Below, piece by piece: positions 1 through 7,374 of a stretch of DNA of 7,931 nt. The position numbers and the translations under genes are program-made. Below the pieces are notes generated by a model that worked only from the letters and a program-made list of their open reading frames with translations, made no database searches and had not been told where the DNA came from. This DNA comes from Clostridiales bacterium (GTDB lineage: Bacteria; Bacillota; Clostridia; Christensenellales; Christensenellaceae), in the NCBI GenBank assembly GCA_003343685.1, contig QAKS01000041.1, forward strand, positions 1 through 7,931, given 5' to 3'. How positions within the stretch are numbered: position 1 is the stretch's first letter; the number at the start of each line of letters is the position of its first letter.

Positions 1-1652
1 GTCGGCTGGAAATCCGTGAGTTTTCCCTCCTTAATCTGAAAATACAGTTCCAATACAGCAAGAATATTCAGCAATTGCCGTTTATACTCATGGATCCGTT
101 TGATCTGCACGTCAAAAACGGTATCTGTGTCTATCGCAATCCCATGCCTCTGCTCCAGAAACTGCGCCAGCGCGCGGCGGCGGTCATCCTTAATCTCTCG
201 GAACTCCTTTAACACCTCCGCGTCTTCCCCATAGGGGAGCAGCTTTTCCAGCCGGGATAAATCCGTCTTCCATCCGTCATCCCCCAGCAGTCTCGTAAGC
301 AGCTCCGACAGCCCCGGGTTGCAGAGCGCCAGCCATCTTCTCTGCGTAACGCCGTTTGTCACGTTTTGGAAACGCTCCGGGTATACCTCATCCCATTCCC
401 TTAAAACCCTCTCTTTGAGGATATTCGTATGAATCCGTGCCACGCCGTTGGTATATCTTCCGGCAAAAATGGCAAGATGCGCCATATTTGCAGTATCGTC
501 CTCTATAATCGCCAGCTTTTTCGTCTTTTTCCCGTCTATCCCCTTTGCAGCCAGTTCCTTCGCAAGCGCTTCGTCAATCTGTTCAATCATCTCATACAGA
601 CCGGGTACCGCCTCCTCCAGCAGCTCTTTTTTCCATTTTTCCAGTGCCTCCGCCATAATTGTATGGTTTGTATAGGAGAATACCTGTCGCGCAATGCCGA
701 ACGCCTCGTCAAACGACAGCCCTTTTTCCGTCAGCAGACGCACCAGCTCCGGTATGGCAAGCACCGGATGCGTATCGTTCAGCTGCACTGCAGTGCAGCT
801 GCCCAGCTTCCGGATATCGCCGCCCTCCCTTTCCGTCTTTCGCAAAATATCCTGTATGGACGCGCTGGAAAAGAAATATTCCTGTTTGATCCGCAATATC
901 TTTCCCTCATCCGTGTCGTCGTTGGGATACAGCACTCTCGAAATATTTTCGGCTGCGTTTTTGTCGTGCAGTGCTTTGTCATAGTCCTGCTCGTTAAACA
1001 GCGCAAAGTCAAAAGGCTCCGTCGGCTCCGCCTGCCACAGCCGCAGCGTCCCCGTATAGGCCGTTTTGTATCCGAGAATCGGCATATCGTAAGGCACCGC
1101 CAGGACGTCCTGATCTTTGAAATGCACAGTCACCGCGTCCTGCTCGCGCCGTATAGACCAGGGATCGCCGTGCCGCGTCCAGTCGTCCGGCTCCTCCTTT
1201 TGCTCGCAGTTCTCTATGGTCTGGCGAAACAAGCCGTATCGGTAGCGTATTCCGTAGCCGTCCAAAGGCAGGCGAAGCGTCGCTGCGCTGTCCAGATAAC
1301 AGGCAGCCAGTCTCCCCAGCCCGCCGTTCCCGAGGGCAGCGTCGCCGATTTTCTCCAGATCGCCGAGAGCAGCGCCCCTCTTCCCGAGCAGCCCGTCCAC
1401 CTCATCAGTCAGCCCCAGACAAAGCAAGTTGTTGTAAATCGCACGTCCCATGAGAAATTCCGCCGAGAAGTAATAGGCTCGCCTTTTGCCCGCCTTTTTA
1501 TCGCCGCTCCTCCGCCAGTCGTCGGCAATCTCGTTTACCACGGCTCTTGCCAGCCCGTCGTGAAGCTCTGCTGCGCTTGCTTTCCCGATTTCCGCTCCGT
1601 TCCTCATAAACAGCTCTGTTTTTTTCAATATCTCAGCCGCTCTGTTTGTCAT
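1..1652 (-). CDS. malP: Glycogen/maltodextrin phosphorylase, N-terminal 550 residues (gene runs off the left edge)
   Basis: This is a cytosolic GT35-family alpha-glucan phosphorylase, which uses phosphate to release glucose-1-phosphate from the non-reducing ends of linear alpha-1,4-glucans. Visible family signatures, in order, are YYFSAEFLMGR (61-70 region), LGNGGLGRLAACYLDS (107-122), QLNDTHP (290-296), YTNHT (327-331), VTNGVTQRRWL (431-441) and KRIHEYKRQ (518-526). Family members usually have about 750-850 residues, so roughly 200-300 are missing, including the lysine that binds pyridoxal phosphate. The reading frame is open to the window edge with no stop or frameshift. The ATG at 1652 overlaps the malQ stop in an ATGA, with AGGAG at 1659-1663 six bases upstream. 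It is the last visible gene of the cluster. The role next to malQ and a sugar importer favours maltodextrin over stored glycogen as substrate, but the family does not separate the two by sequence alone, so glgP is an equally fair name. Confidence 0.95.
   Translation of the reverse strand, partial: MTNRAAEILKKTELFMRNGAEIGKASAAELHDGLARAVVNEIADDWRRSGDKKAGKRRAYYFSAEFLMGRAIYNNLLCLGLTDEVDGLLGKRGAALGDLEKIGDAALGNGGLGRLAACYLDSAATLRLPLDGYGIRYRYGLFRQTIENCEQKEEPDDWTRHGDPWSIRREQDAVTVHFKDQDVLAVPYDMPILGYKTAYTGTLRLWQAEPTEPFDFALFNEQDYDKALHDKNAAENISRVLYPNDDTDEGKILRIKQEYFFSSASIQDILRKTEREGGDIRKLGSCTAVQLNDTHPVLAIPELVRLLTEKGLSFDEAFGIARQVFSYTNHTIMAEALEKWKKELLEEAVPGLYEMIEQIDEALAKELAAKGIDGKKTKKLAIIEDDTANMAHLAIFAGRYTNGVARIHTNILKERVLREWDEVYPERFQNVTNGVTQRRWLALCNPGLSELLTRLLGDDGWKTDLSRLEKLLPYGEDAEVLKEFREIKDDRRRALAQFLEQRHGIAIDTDTVFDVQIKRIHEYKRQLLNILAVLELYFQIKEGKLTDFQP
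780..801. repeat. Perfect 22-bp palindrome inside the phosphorylase gene
   Basis: Two 11-base arms with no spacer centre on a CTGCAG (788-793). The symmetry breaks at 779/802. It encodes the end of Gly284 through Leu291, just before the conserved NDTHP motif. In single strands it could fold back only with a few central bases unpaired. It is coding sequence, so a function as a site is unproven. Confidence 0.9.
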
Positions 1653-3148
1653 ATCCCTCTCCTTTGCTTCGGACTGCGCCCGTAAAGCTCCATTTCCGCC
1701 TTGAGCATTTCCGCCAAGGCGTCTGTAAAAACTCCCCTCCGCGCGCGCCATTTCCAGTTTCTCCCCGTCGTAGACGGTGTATTCATTCTGGCCTCGCTGC
1801 CAAGGCCCAGAATATCCTGCATCTGCACGATGGCAGCGTCCGCCACGCTCGCCCAGACCGCCCGCATCATGCCCCAGTTCGCACGCTCGCCGCTGTGCAG
1901 GCGCAAATACCGCTTTGCCAGCGCCGCGTCCTCCGGCCTCGCTCCCGCAAGCCAGCCCAGCGCTGTGTCATTGTCGTGCGTGCCCGTGTATACGGCGCAG
2001 TTTCTCTCATAATTATGCGGCAGGTAGGCGCTGTCGTCCCTGCTGTCAAAGGCAAATTCCAATATTTTCATGCCCGGATAGCCGGTCGCCCTCATAAATG
2101 TCTTGACGTCCTCCGTAATAAACCCCAAATCCTCTGCAATGATTCTCTGCGGTCCCAGCTCCTTCTCTATGGCACGGAACAGTCCGATACCCGGCCCCTT
2201 TTCCCAATGGCCCTCCCGCGCGTCCGCCGCGTCCGCAGGAATCGCATAGTACGATTCAAACCCGCGCATATGGTCAATCCGCACAATGTCAAACAGCCCC
2301 GCCGCAGCGCGCATACGGCTGATCCACCATTCGTATCCGTTCTTCCGCATGGCGTCCCAGTTATAAACGGGATTGCCCCATAGCTGTCCCGCGTCGGAAA
2401 AGCCGTCCGGCGGTACTCCCGCCGCCCATGCAGGCCGTCCGCCGCTGTCCAGCAGAAACAACTCCGGATTTGCCCATACGTCGGCGCTGTCCTGTGCCAC
2501 ATAGATCGGCATATCGCCGATAATCTGAATGCCGCGCTTTTCCGTATGGCGGCGAAGCGCCTCCCACTGCCGGAAAAACAGAAACTGCACCGCCTTCTGC
2601 CTGTCAATCAGGCGACTGTGCTCCTTCTCAAACCGACCTGTCTCTATCTCATCGCGCCTGCGCAGCCCGCTCTCCCAATCCGTCCACGGTGCGCCGCCGT
2701 GAGCCTCCTTAGCCGCCATAAACAGCGCATAGTTGTCCAGCCAAGAGGCGTTTTTTCTGCAAAACGCACGAAATCCTTCCGGCGACAGCTTGAAGAGTCT
2801 GTCCGCCGCTGCCGCCAGCACTTTTCCGCGTTCTGCGTAGATCTTTCCGTAGTCGGCTGCCTCCTCGTCGTTTCCCCAATCATTATACATGTATTCTGCA
2901 CTGTGGAGCAACCCCTCATCCCGCAATATATCCAGATCGATCAGATAGGGATTGCCCGCAAAGGTGGAAAAGGACTGATACGGAGAATCCGCAAACCCCG
3001 TGGGACCTATCGGTAAAATCTGCCAATACGTCTGAGCCGCCCTCCGGAGAAAATCCGCAAATCTGTACGCCTCTCTTCCCAGTGTGCCGATGCCGTAAGG
3101 TGACGGCAGCGACGTAATGTGCATCAAAATGCCGCCTCCGCGCTCCAT
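1649..3148 (-). CDS. malQ: 4-alpha-glucanotransferase (amylomaltase, GH77)
   Basis: MalQ is a cytosolic enzyme that moves alpha-1,4-glucan segments between maltodextrins, yielding longer chains for phosphorylase and free glucose. The 499 residues match the usual length of the short bacterial form. The N-terminus carries ITSLPSPYGIGTLG (11-24), followed by WQILPIGPTG (42-51) and SPYQSFSTFAGNPY (55-68). By comparison with family members, the catalytic set is present: nucleophile Asp292 in RIDH, acid/base Glu339 in IIAED, and Asp392 in GTHDND. The C-terminal RMNTPST and NWKWR motifs (454-468) are also intact. The ATG at 3148 lies three bases after the ATPase stop. Its only good ribosome binding site, GGAGG at 3161-3165, lies inside the last ATPase codons, with a rather long 12-base spacing. 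The gene's own last codons encode the ribosome binding site of the phosphorylase, and its stop overlaps that start by four bases. Confidence 0.97.
   Translation of the reverse strand: MERGGGILMHITSLPSPYGIGTLGREAYRFADFLRRAAQTYWQILPIGPTGFADSPYQSFSTFAGNPYLIDLDILRDEGLLHSAEYMYNDWGNDEEAADYGKIYAERGKVLAAAADRLFKLSPEGFRAFCRKNASWLDNYALFMAAKEAHGGAPWTDWESGLRRRDEIETGRFEKEHSRLIDRQKAVQFLFFRQWEALRRHTEKRGIQIIGDMPIYVAQDSADVWANPELFLLDSGGRPAWAAGVPPDGFSDAGQLWGNPVYNWDAMRKNGYEWWISRMRAAAGLFDIVRIDHMRGFESYYAIPADAADAREGHWEKGPGIGLFRAIEKELGPQRIIAEDLGFITEDVKTFMRATGYPGMKILEFAFDSRDDSAYLPHNYERNCAVYTGTHDNDTALGWLAGARPEDAALAKRYLRLHSGERANWGMMRAVWASVADAAIVQMQDILGLGSEARMNTPSTTGRNWKWRARRGVFTDALAEMLKAEMELYGRSPKQRRGI
1659..1663 (-). 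promoter_or_regulatory. Ribosome binding site of the phosphorylase inside the malQ 3' end
   Basis: AGGAG on the minus strand, six bases before the phosphorylase ATG and inside the codons for the basic malQ tail (Lys-Gln-Arg-Arg). Together with the ATGA overlap it supports translational coupling. Confidence 0.75.
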
Positions 3149-3151
3149 TTT

Positions 3152-4240
3152 TTAATCTATCCTCCGTTTGGTATCCGGGTCAAAAAGATGTATTTTGTCA
3201 GGGTTGAGCGCCAGCTCCGTTTCCTCTCCGCCGCCCCTATCCAGATCGGACGGCACCCGTGCTACCAGCCTTTTTCCGTCCATACGCGCATATAAATAGG
3301 CTTCCGCTCCCATCATTTCGGCCATCTCCACCCGGACTTTTATTCTGGAATATCCGGGCTTTGCCTGTCCTTTGGCGGCAATATCCTCCGGCCTGATCCC
3401 CAGAATTACATTTTTTCCGACATAGGACGCTGCGGCTCCACCCCTTACAGGCATCCTGCATCCTCCGAATACCGCCTCCACGGCGCCTTGCTTCCGTACC
3501 AGCTCTGCATCAAAAAAATTCATGGCAGGTGATCCGATAAAACCTGCGACAAAGACGTTTGCCGGTCTCGCATACAGGTTCTGCGGCGTATCCACCTGTT
3601 GAATTTCTCCTGACTTCAGCACGACAATCCTGTCCGCCATCGTCATTGCCTCTGTCTGATCATGGGTAACATATACAAATGTGGTTTCCAGTCTCTCGTG
3701 GAGAGCGGCGATCCTGCTGCGCATCTCTGTCCGGAGCTTGGCGTCCAGATTGGAGAGCGGCTCATCCAGCAGAAACACCGCAGGGTCACGCACCATTGCA
3801 CGCCCAAGAGCCACCCTCTGCCGCTGTCCGCCGGAAAGCGCCCTCGGTTTTCTCTCCAGATACGGTTCCAGCTCCAAAATTTCAGCAGCCTCCCGCACCT
3901 TTTTATCGACCTCCGTTTCCGGCGTTTTCCGAAGCTTCAGCGCGAATGCCATATTTTTATATACGGTCATATGCGGGTACAGCGCATAGCTTTGAAATAC
4001 CATTGCGATGTCCCTGTCCTTCGGCTCCGTGTCGTTGACGATCTTATCACCGATTTTCAGCTCTCCCGACGTAACGTCCTCCAGTCCGGCGATCATCCGC
4101 AGAATGGTCGATTTTCCACAGCCGGACGGTCCTACTAAGATCAGAAACTCTTGATCTTTGACCTCAAGGTTCAGCCCCGGGATCACAGTCACTCCGTTGT
4201 CGTATGTTTTTACAATATTCTTCAGTGTTATGCCTGCCAA
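3152..4240 (-). CDS. msmX: Sugar ABC transporter ATP-binding protein, MalK/MsmX/UgpC type
   Basis: This 362-residue ATPase powers the adjacent CUT1-type sugar importer from the cytoplasmic face of the membrane. The motifs are complete: Walker A GPSGCGKST (37-45), Q-loop Gln83 in VFQSYALYPHM, ABC signature LSGGQ (135-139), Walker B VFLLDE (155-160) with catalytic Glu160, D-loop SNLD (163-166) and switch His193 in THDQTEAM. Residues from about 236 onward form the C-terminal regulatory OB/TOBE region, with the typical GIRPEDI and a DPDT ending. The start is TTG, not ATG. It is supported by AAGGAGG at 4247-4253, six bases upstream, and by the standard family N-terminus immediately after it. The gene begins 24 bases after the MalG-type permease stop and ends with the only TAA among the complete genes here. 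Many Firmicutes run several importers from one unlinked shared ATPase; here it sits within the operon. The symbol marks the family, not a proven orthologue. Confidence 0.95.
   Translation of the reverse strand: MAGITLKNIVKTYDNGVTVIPGLNLEVKDQEFLILVGPSGCGKSTILRMIAGLEDVTSGELKIGDKIVNDTEPKDRDIAMVFQSYALYPHMTVYKNMAFALKLRKTPETEVDKKVREAAEILELEPYLERKPRALSGGQRQRVALGRAMVRDPAVFLLDEPLSNLDAKLRTEMRSRIAALHERLETTFVYVTHDQTEAMTMADRIVVLKSGEIQQVDTPQNLYARPANVFVAGFIGSPAMNFFDAELVRKQGAVEAVFGGCRMPVRGGAAASYVGKNVILGIRPEDIAAKGQAKPGYSRIKVRVEMAEMMGAEAYLYARMDGKRLVARVPSDLDRGGGEETELALNPDKIHLFDPDTKRRID
3161..3165 (-). promoter_or_regulatory. Ribosome binding site of malQ inside the ATPase 3' end
   Basis: GGAGG on the minus strand is formed by the ATPase codons for Arg-Arg, five codons before its stop inclusive. 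The spacing of 12 bases to the malQ ATG is longer than usual and may lower initiation or favour re-initiation by ribosomes ending the ATPase. Confidence 0.6.
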
Positions 4241-4246
4241 ATCCGG

Positions 4247-4253
4247 CCTCCTT
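4247..4253 (-). promoter_or_regulatory. Strong ribosome binding site supporting a TTG start of the ATPase
   Basis: AAGGAGG on the minus strand, six bases before the TTG at 4240. It is a near-perfect Shine-Dalgarno sequence in the 24-base gap after the MalG-like permease and decides the non-ATG start. Confidence 0.85.
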
Positions 4254-4264
4254 ATTTTTGCGTC

Positions 4265-5101
4265 TCAGCCTTTAACTGCGCCCGCCGCGACGCCCTTGAT
4301 AATGTATTTCTGACAGAAAATATAAAATATGATGATCGGAATAATCGCCAGCGTCAGCATCGCCATCATCGCACCCCAGTCTATAGAGCCATATCCCCCT
4401 TTCAGATATTGGATAGCAAGGGGAATCGTCTTATACTTCGTCTGATCCAGCACCAGCAGCGGCAGGAGATAGTCGTTCCATATCCACATCGTCTCCAGAA
4501 TTCCCACCGATACCAGCGTCGGCCCAAGCATGGGAAGCACTACCGAAAAATAGGTCCGCAGCGGGCTGCACCCGTCAATCATCGCCGCCTCCTCCACCTC
4601 AATGGGAATGGTTTTCATAAAGCCGGTAAACATGAAGATGGCAAGCCCCGCTCCAAACCCCAGATAAACCAGCACAATACCGAGAGGATTTCCCAGCCCC
4701 AGCGTGTCGCTTGTCTTTGCCAGTGTAAACATGACCATCTGAAACGGCACGACCATAGAAAATACACACAGCATATAAATCGCCTTCGTCGTCCTGTTCC
4801 TCACGCGGCTTATGTACCACGCACACATGGAGGTACACAGCAAAATGACCGCCACCGACGCCACCGTAATAAACAGGCTGTAGCCAAAGGCGCTCCAGAA
4901 ATCTATTTTTCCGATTCCGTTTTTATAGTTCTCCAGTCCAACAAACGTATCCGCGTTGGGCAGTTCAAACGGAAACCTGTTGATGTACGCCTTTTTCTTG
5001 AAGGAATTCATCACCACGATTACAATCGGCGCAACATACAAAAGCGATATTGCCGTAAACAGCGCTGTCAAAAAAGGTTTTTTTGTCTTTCTTCCATTCA
5101 T
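4265..5101 (-). CDS. Sugar ABC transporter permease, MalG-like (CUT1)
   Basis: This is a 278-residue inner-membrane subunit that pairs with the MalF-like permease to form the sugar translocation path. About six hydrophobic segments are visible, near residues 10-31, 74-98, 108-130, 139-161, 187-213 and 243-264. The cytoplasmic EAA loop that docks on the ATPase is clear, EEAAMIDGCSPLRTYF (170-185), followed by VVLPMLGPT. The C-terminal QKYIIKGVAAGAVKG tail is typical of MalG-type permeases. The ATG at 5101 overlaps the upstream permease stop in an ATGA. Its AGGGAG site (5110-5115, eight bases upstream) lies in the last codons of that gene, so coupled translation at near 1:1 is likely, as expected for a heterodimer. 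The type is certain. The sugar carried is inferred from malQ and the phosphorylase downstream. Confidence 0.95.
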   Translation of the reverse strand: MNGRKTKKPFLTALFTAISLLYVAPIVIVVMNSFKKKAYINRFPFELPNADTFVGLENYKNGIGKIDFWSAFGYSLFITVASVAVILLCTSMCAWYISRVRNRTTKAIYMLCVFSMVVPFQMVMFTLAKTSDTLGLGNPLGIVLVYLGFGAGLAIFMFTGFMKTIPIEVEEAAMIDGCSPLRTYFSVVLPMLGPTLVSVGILETMWIWNDYLLPLLVLDQTKYKTIPLAIQYLKGGYGSIDWGAMMAMLTLAIIPIIIFYIFCQKYIIKGVAAGAVKG

Positions 5102-5940
5102 TGCTGAATCTCCCTGTCCCTTGTCGCCCTGATCTGGAAAAACGCCAGCAGAGCAACCAGAATAAAAAACACCACTGCCTTGGCCTGCCCGACGCCCTCC
5201 CAGCCGACACGGCTGTAAAAGGTATTGAAAATATTGAGAGACAGCATCTCTGTCAGCCGCGACGGCTCGCCTGCCGTCAGCGCCAGATTCTGGTCAAACA
5301 GCTTAAACGAGTTGGTCAGCGTCAAAAAAGTGCAGATCGTGATGGACGGCATAGACATGGGGATTGTGACGCGAAACAACAGCTGGCGCCGGTTTGCTCC
5401 GTCAATTCTCGCAGCCTCATAAAGATCCCCGGGAATGCTCTGCAGCCCCGCAATGTAAATGATCATCATGTACCCCACCTGCTGCCACATCATCAGTATC
5501 ACCAGCCCCCAAAAGCCGTATGTCGCGCTGAACGTCAGTGTCTGCCCCACCGACGCAAGAATACCATTGAAAATCAGCTGCCAGATATACCCGAGGATAA
5601 TGCCCCCAATCAAATTCGGCATAAAAAATACTGTTCTGAATGTATTTGTCCCGCGGAATCCTTTCGTCAGCAGCAGCGCGACAGCAAATGCCAGCACGTT
5701 GATCAGCACCACCGTCACCAATGCAAACGCCGCGGTAAACCAGAGGGAATGAACAAATGTACCGTCGCTCCAGATGCGCGCATAGTTGTCCAGCCCTACA
5801 AACTGAGCGTCCGAAACCGTGTTGAACCTGCAGAATGACAGCACAAGTCCCAAGATAAACGGCACGACGAAACCGATCAGAAATGCCAGCATTGTCGGCA
5901 GCACGAAAATGGGAAAGTATTTTTTAATCGCCTTTTGCAT
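5098..5940 (-). CDS. Sugar ABC transporter permease, MalF-like (CUT1)
   Basis: This is a 280-residue inner-membrane permease, partner of the MalG-like subunit. Hydrophobic segments lie near residues 11-36, 66-92, 103-127, 143-166, 194-216 and 252-271. The EAA docking loop reads DLYEAARIDGANRRQLLFRVTIP (172-194), an excellent match to the family. It is the short Gram-positive form and lacks the extra N-terminal helices and large periplasmic loop of enterobacterial MalF. The ATG at 5940 starts 30 bases after the binding-protein stop. The GGAGAGG site at 5950-5956 is nine bases upstream. An ATG at 5947-5949, just before this start, is followed two codons later by TAG and is not a credible start. 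The gene ends in a four-base ATGA overlap with the next permease. Confidence 0.95.
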   Translation of the reverse strand: MQKAIKKYFPIFVLPTMLAFLIGFVVPFILGLVLSFCRFNTVSDAQFVGLDNYARIWSDGTFVHSLWFTAAFALVTVVLINVLAFAVALLLTKGFRGTNTFRTVFFMPNLIGGIILGYIWQLIFNGILASVGQTLTFSATYGFWGLVILMMWQQVGYMMIIYIAGLQSIPGDLYEAARIDGANRRQLLFRVTIPMSMPSITICTFLTLTNSFKLFDQNLALTAGEPSRLTEMLSLNIFNTFYSRVGWEGVGQAKAVVFFILVALLAFFQIRATRDREIQQ

Positions 5941-5970
5941 CTATATCATCCTCTCCGTCGCCCTGTTTCA

Positions 5971-7323
5971 TCAGGCAGCCGCCTTACTGGCCGCCTGATA
6001 CTCCTTTGCCCATCCTTCTACAAACGCTTTTTTCACGGCTTCCCAATCGCCTGTTCCCTGGGCGTATTCCAACAGGGCCGAGCCGACTCCGTTTTTCCAT
6101 TCCTCAGACGGCATTGTGGTAAAATACCAGCCAACGGCCGTCTTGCCCTCCTCCAGATATTGATTTGCCGCCTTCACCAGAGGGTTATCGGGCAGATATT
6201 CGTCTGTAAAACCCGCAAACGGACATACAAACCCCATCTCCTCCGCAAGAGCCGTTTTCCCCTCGTCGCTGGTGACGCACCATTTCATAAATGCCAGCGT
6301 AGCGTCGATGTCCTCCTGTTTTGCCTTTGCGTTGACGCACCAATAGTTTTCCGATCCCGTGCAAAGCCCCTGCTGCTCTTCTCCTTCCACACCAATGTAA
6401 ATCGGCATCATGCCTATGTCCTCGTCCTCTACGTCATATCCCTTAATCTGGTCATATGCCCACGTCCCGTTCTGATAGAAGCAGGCCTCTCCCAACGCAA
6501 ATTCTGCCGCCGCGTCGTCCCCCGTCTTTCCGGAGAGCAGCGAAGGCTCGCAGGTAGCGTTATGAATGTACAGGTCCCATATCTGTTTGTAGTTATCCAG
6601 ATAGGTTCCCTTGATCGCCTCGGTCGACGTAATGCCTTCGTCTTTATATTCATAGTAGACAGGCAGATTCGCCAGATGGGTCTTAAACCTCCATCCCGAG
6701 GAAGAATCCATGCCTGCGGACGTGAACGCTCCCTTAATTCCCAGCTCGTCCTTTCTCTTCTGCATATCCTCCGCCACCGCCTTCAGCGCGGCAAAATTGT
6801 TCAACTCTTTGGGGTTGCTGATTACGGCGCCGTCCAGCCCGCAGTATACCTCCAAAATTTCCTTATTATAGATCAGACCATATGTCTCTATGACATAGGC
6901 AATTCCGGCAACGGCGCCGTTCTCCTTCTTGAGGGCAAACTCGTCGCTTTTGAGCTCCTTGTAGACGTCGCTGCCCGACAGGTCATAGCAGTAGTCCTTC
7001 CACTGGGAAAGTCCCACAGGCCCGTTTACCTGGAACAGCGTGGGCGCGTCTTTTTTTGCCATTTCAGACTTGAGCTGCGTCGCATAGTTGTCCGACGCCG
7101 CCGTCTCCACCGTCACCGGAACCCCTGTCTCTTCCGTGTATTTTGCTGCCAGCGCTTTCCACTGCTCCGCCTGCTCCGGCTTAAAATTCAAATAGTATAC
7201 CCTGCCCGCCTTCGCGGCGGAGGTTCCCGTCGCCTCGTATTTCTCCTCAGGCGGCGCACAGCCAAAGAGCACACCCGTTGTCAGAATCCCTGCCGCCACG
7301 GCGGCCCATAACCTCTTTATCAT
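5971..7323 (-). CDS. Extracellular solute-binding lipoprotein of a CUT1 sugar ABC transporter (predicted malto-oligosaccharide binder)
   Basis: This is the 450-residue sugar receptor of the transporter, predicted to be lipid-anchored on the outer face of the membrane. The N-terminus has a basic start (MIKR), a hydrophobic stretch (5-20) and a lipobox ending LFGC, with Cys22 the predicted lipidated residue, followed by a Pro/Glu-rich linker. The family 1 binding-protein signature is visible at 275-288 (F-x2-G-x-A-x-F-x3-G-x-W). Tryptophans and tyrosines are frequent in the C-terminal lobe, as expected for sugar stacking. The start at 7323 is preferred over an in-frame ATG at 7389: it has GGAGG at 7331-7335 seven bases upstream, and it places the signal peptide at the N-terminus. 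The gene is first in the minus-strand cluster. Maltodextrin as ligand is inferred from the downstream malQ and phosphorylase; the sequence alone does not fix the sugar. Confidence 0.93.
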   Translation of the reverse strand: MIKRLWAAVAAGILTTGVLFGCAPPEEKYEATGTSAAKAGRVYYLNFKPEQAEQWKALAAKYTEETGVPVTVETAASDNYATQLKSEMAKKDAPTLFQVNGPVGLSQWKDYCYDLSGSDVYKELKSDEFALKKENGAVAGIAYVIETYGLIYNKEILEVYCGLDGAVISNPKELNNFAALKAVAEDMQKRKDELGIKGAFTSAGMDSSSGWRFKTHLANLPVYYEYKDEGITSTEAIKGTYLDNYKQIWDLYIHNATCEPSLLSGKTGDDAAAEFALGEACFYQNGTWAYDQIKGYDVEDEDIGMMPIYIGVEGEEQQGLCTGSENYWCVNAKAKQEDIDATLAFMKWCVTSDEGKTALAEEMGFVCPFAGFTDEYLPDNPLVKAANQYLEEGKTAVGWYFTTMPSEEWKNGVGSALLEYAQGTGDWEAVKKAFVEGWAKEYQAASKAAA

Positions 7324-7330
7324 AACTGAT

Positions 7331-7335
7331 CCTCC
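7331..7335 (-). promoter_or_regulatory. Ribosome binding site fixing the binding-protein start
   Basis: GGAGG on the minus strand, seven bases before the ATG at 7323. It selects this start over the in-frame ATG at 7389, which would put 22 polar residues in front of the lipoprotein signal peptide. Confidence 0.85.
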
Positions 7336-7349
7336 ATTTCGTCGATGAT

Positions 7350-7374
7350 TGTCCGTATTTTCTATTCTGTCCGT
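7350..7374. repeat. Short direct repeat TGTCCGT, two copies with an 18-bp period
   Basis: The exact 7-mer occurs at 7350-7356 and again at 7368-7374. On the minus strand both copies read ACGGACA and lie 27-51 bases before the binding-protein start. An inverted GGACA occurs further up at 7416-7420. The repeat could be a tandem half-site for a regulator or part of the leader RNA, or chance. Confidence 0.3.

Noticed and set aside
429..1685. 418-residue open frame on the plus strand opposite the phosphorylase gene
   Set aside because: The minus strand reads as an unmistakable phosphorylase over the same bases. The plus-strand frame has no recognisable motif.
1646..2383. 245-residue open frame opposite malQ
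   Set aside because: The malQ frame has all catalytic motifs over the same bases; this frame has none.
2503..2527. Inverted repeat around ATCGGC-ATATC-GCCGAT inside malQ as a terminator or operator
   Set aside because: The stem is six bases with no T-run and lies in the middle of a conserved coding stretch, so chance is likelier.
4151..5107. 318-residue His/Arg/Gln-rich open frame opposite the MalG-like permease
   Set aside because: The composition is that expected when hydrophobic codons are read antisense; the permease with its EAA loop is the real gene.
5083..5838. 251-residue His/Gln/Arg-rich open frame opposite the MalF-like permease
   Set aside because: Same antisense effect of a membrane-protein gene; no motif.
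5935..7311. 458-residue open frame on the plus strand opposite the binding-protein gene
   Set aside because: Its translation is Arg/Leu-rich and resembles no family. It mirrors codon bias in the real minus-strand gene, which has a lipobox, family motif and ribosome binding site.
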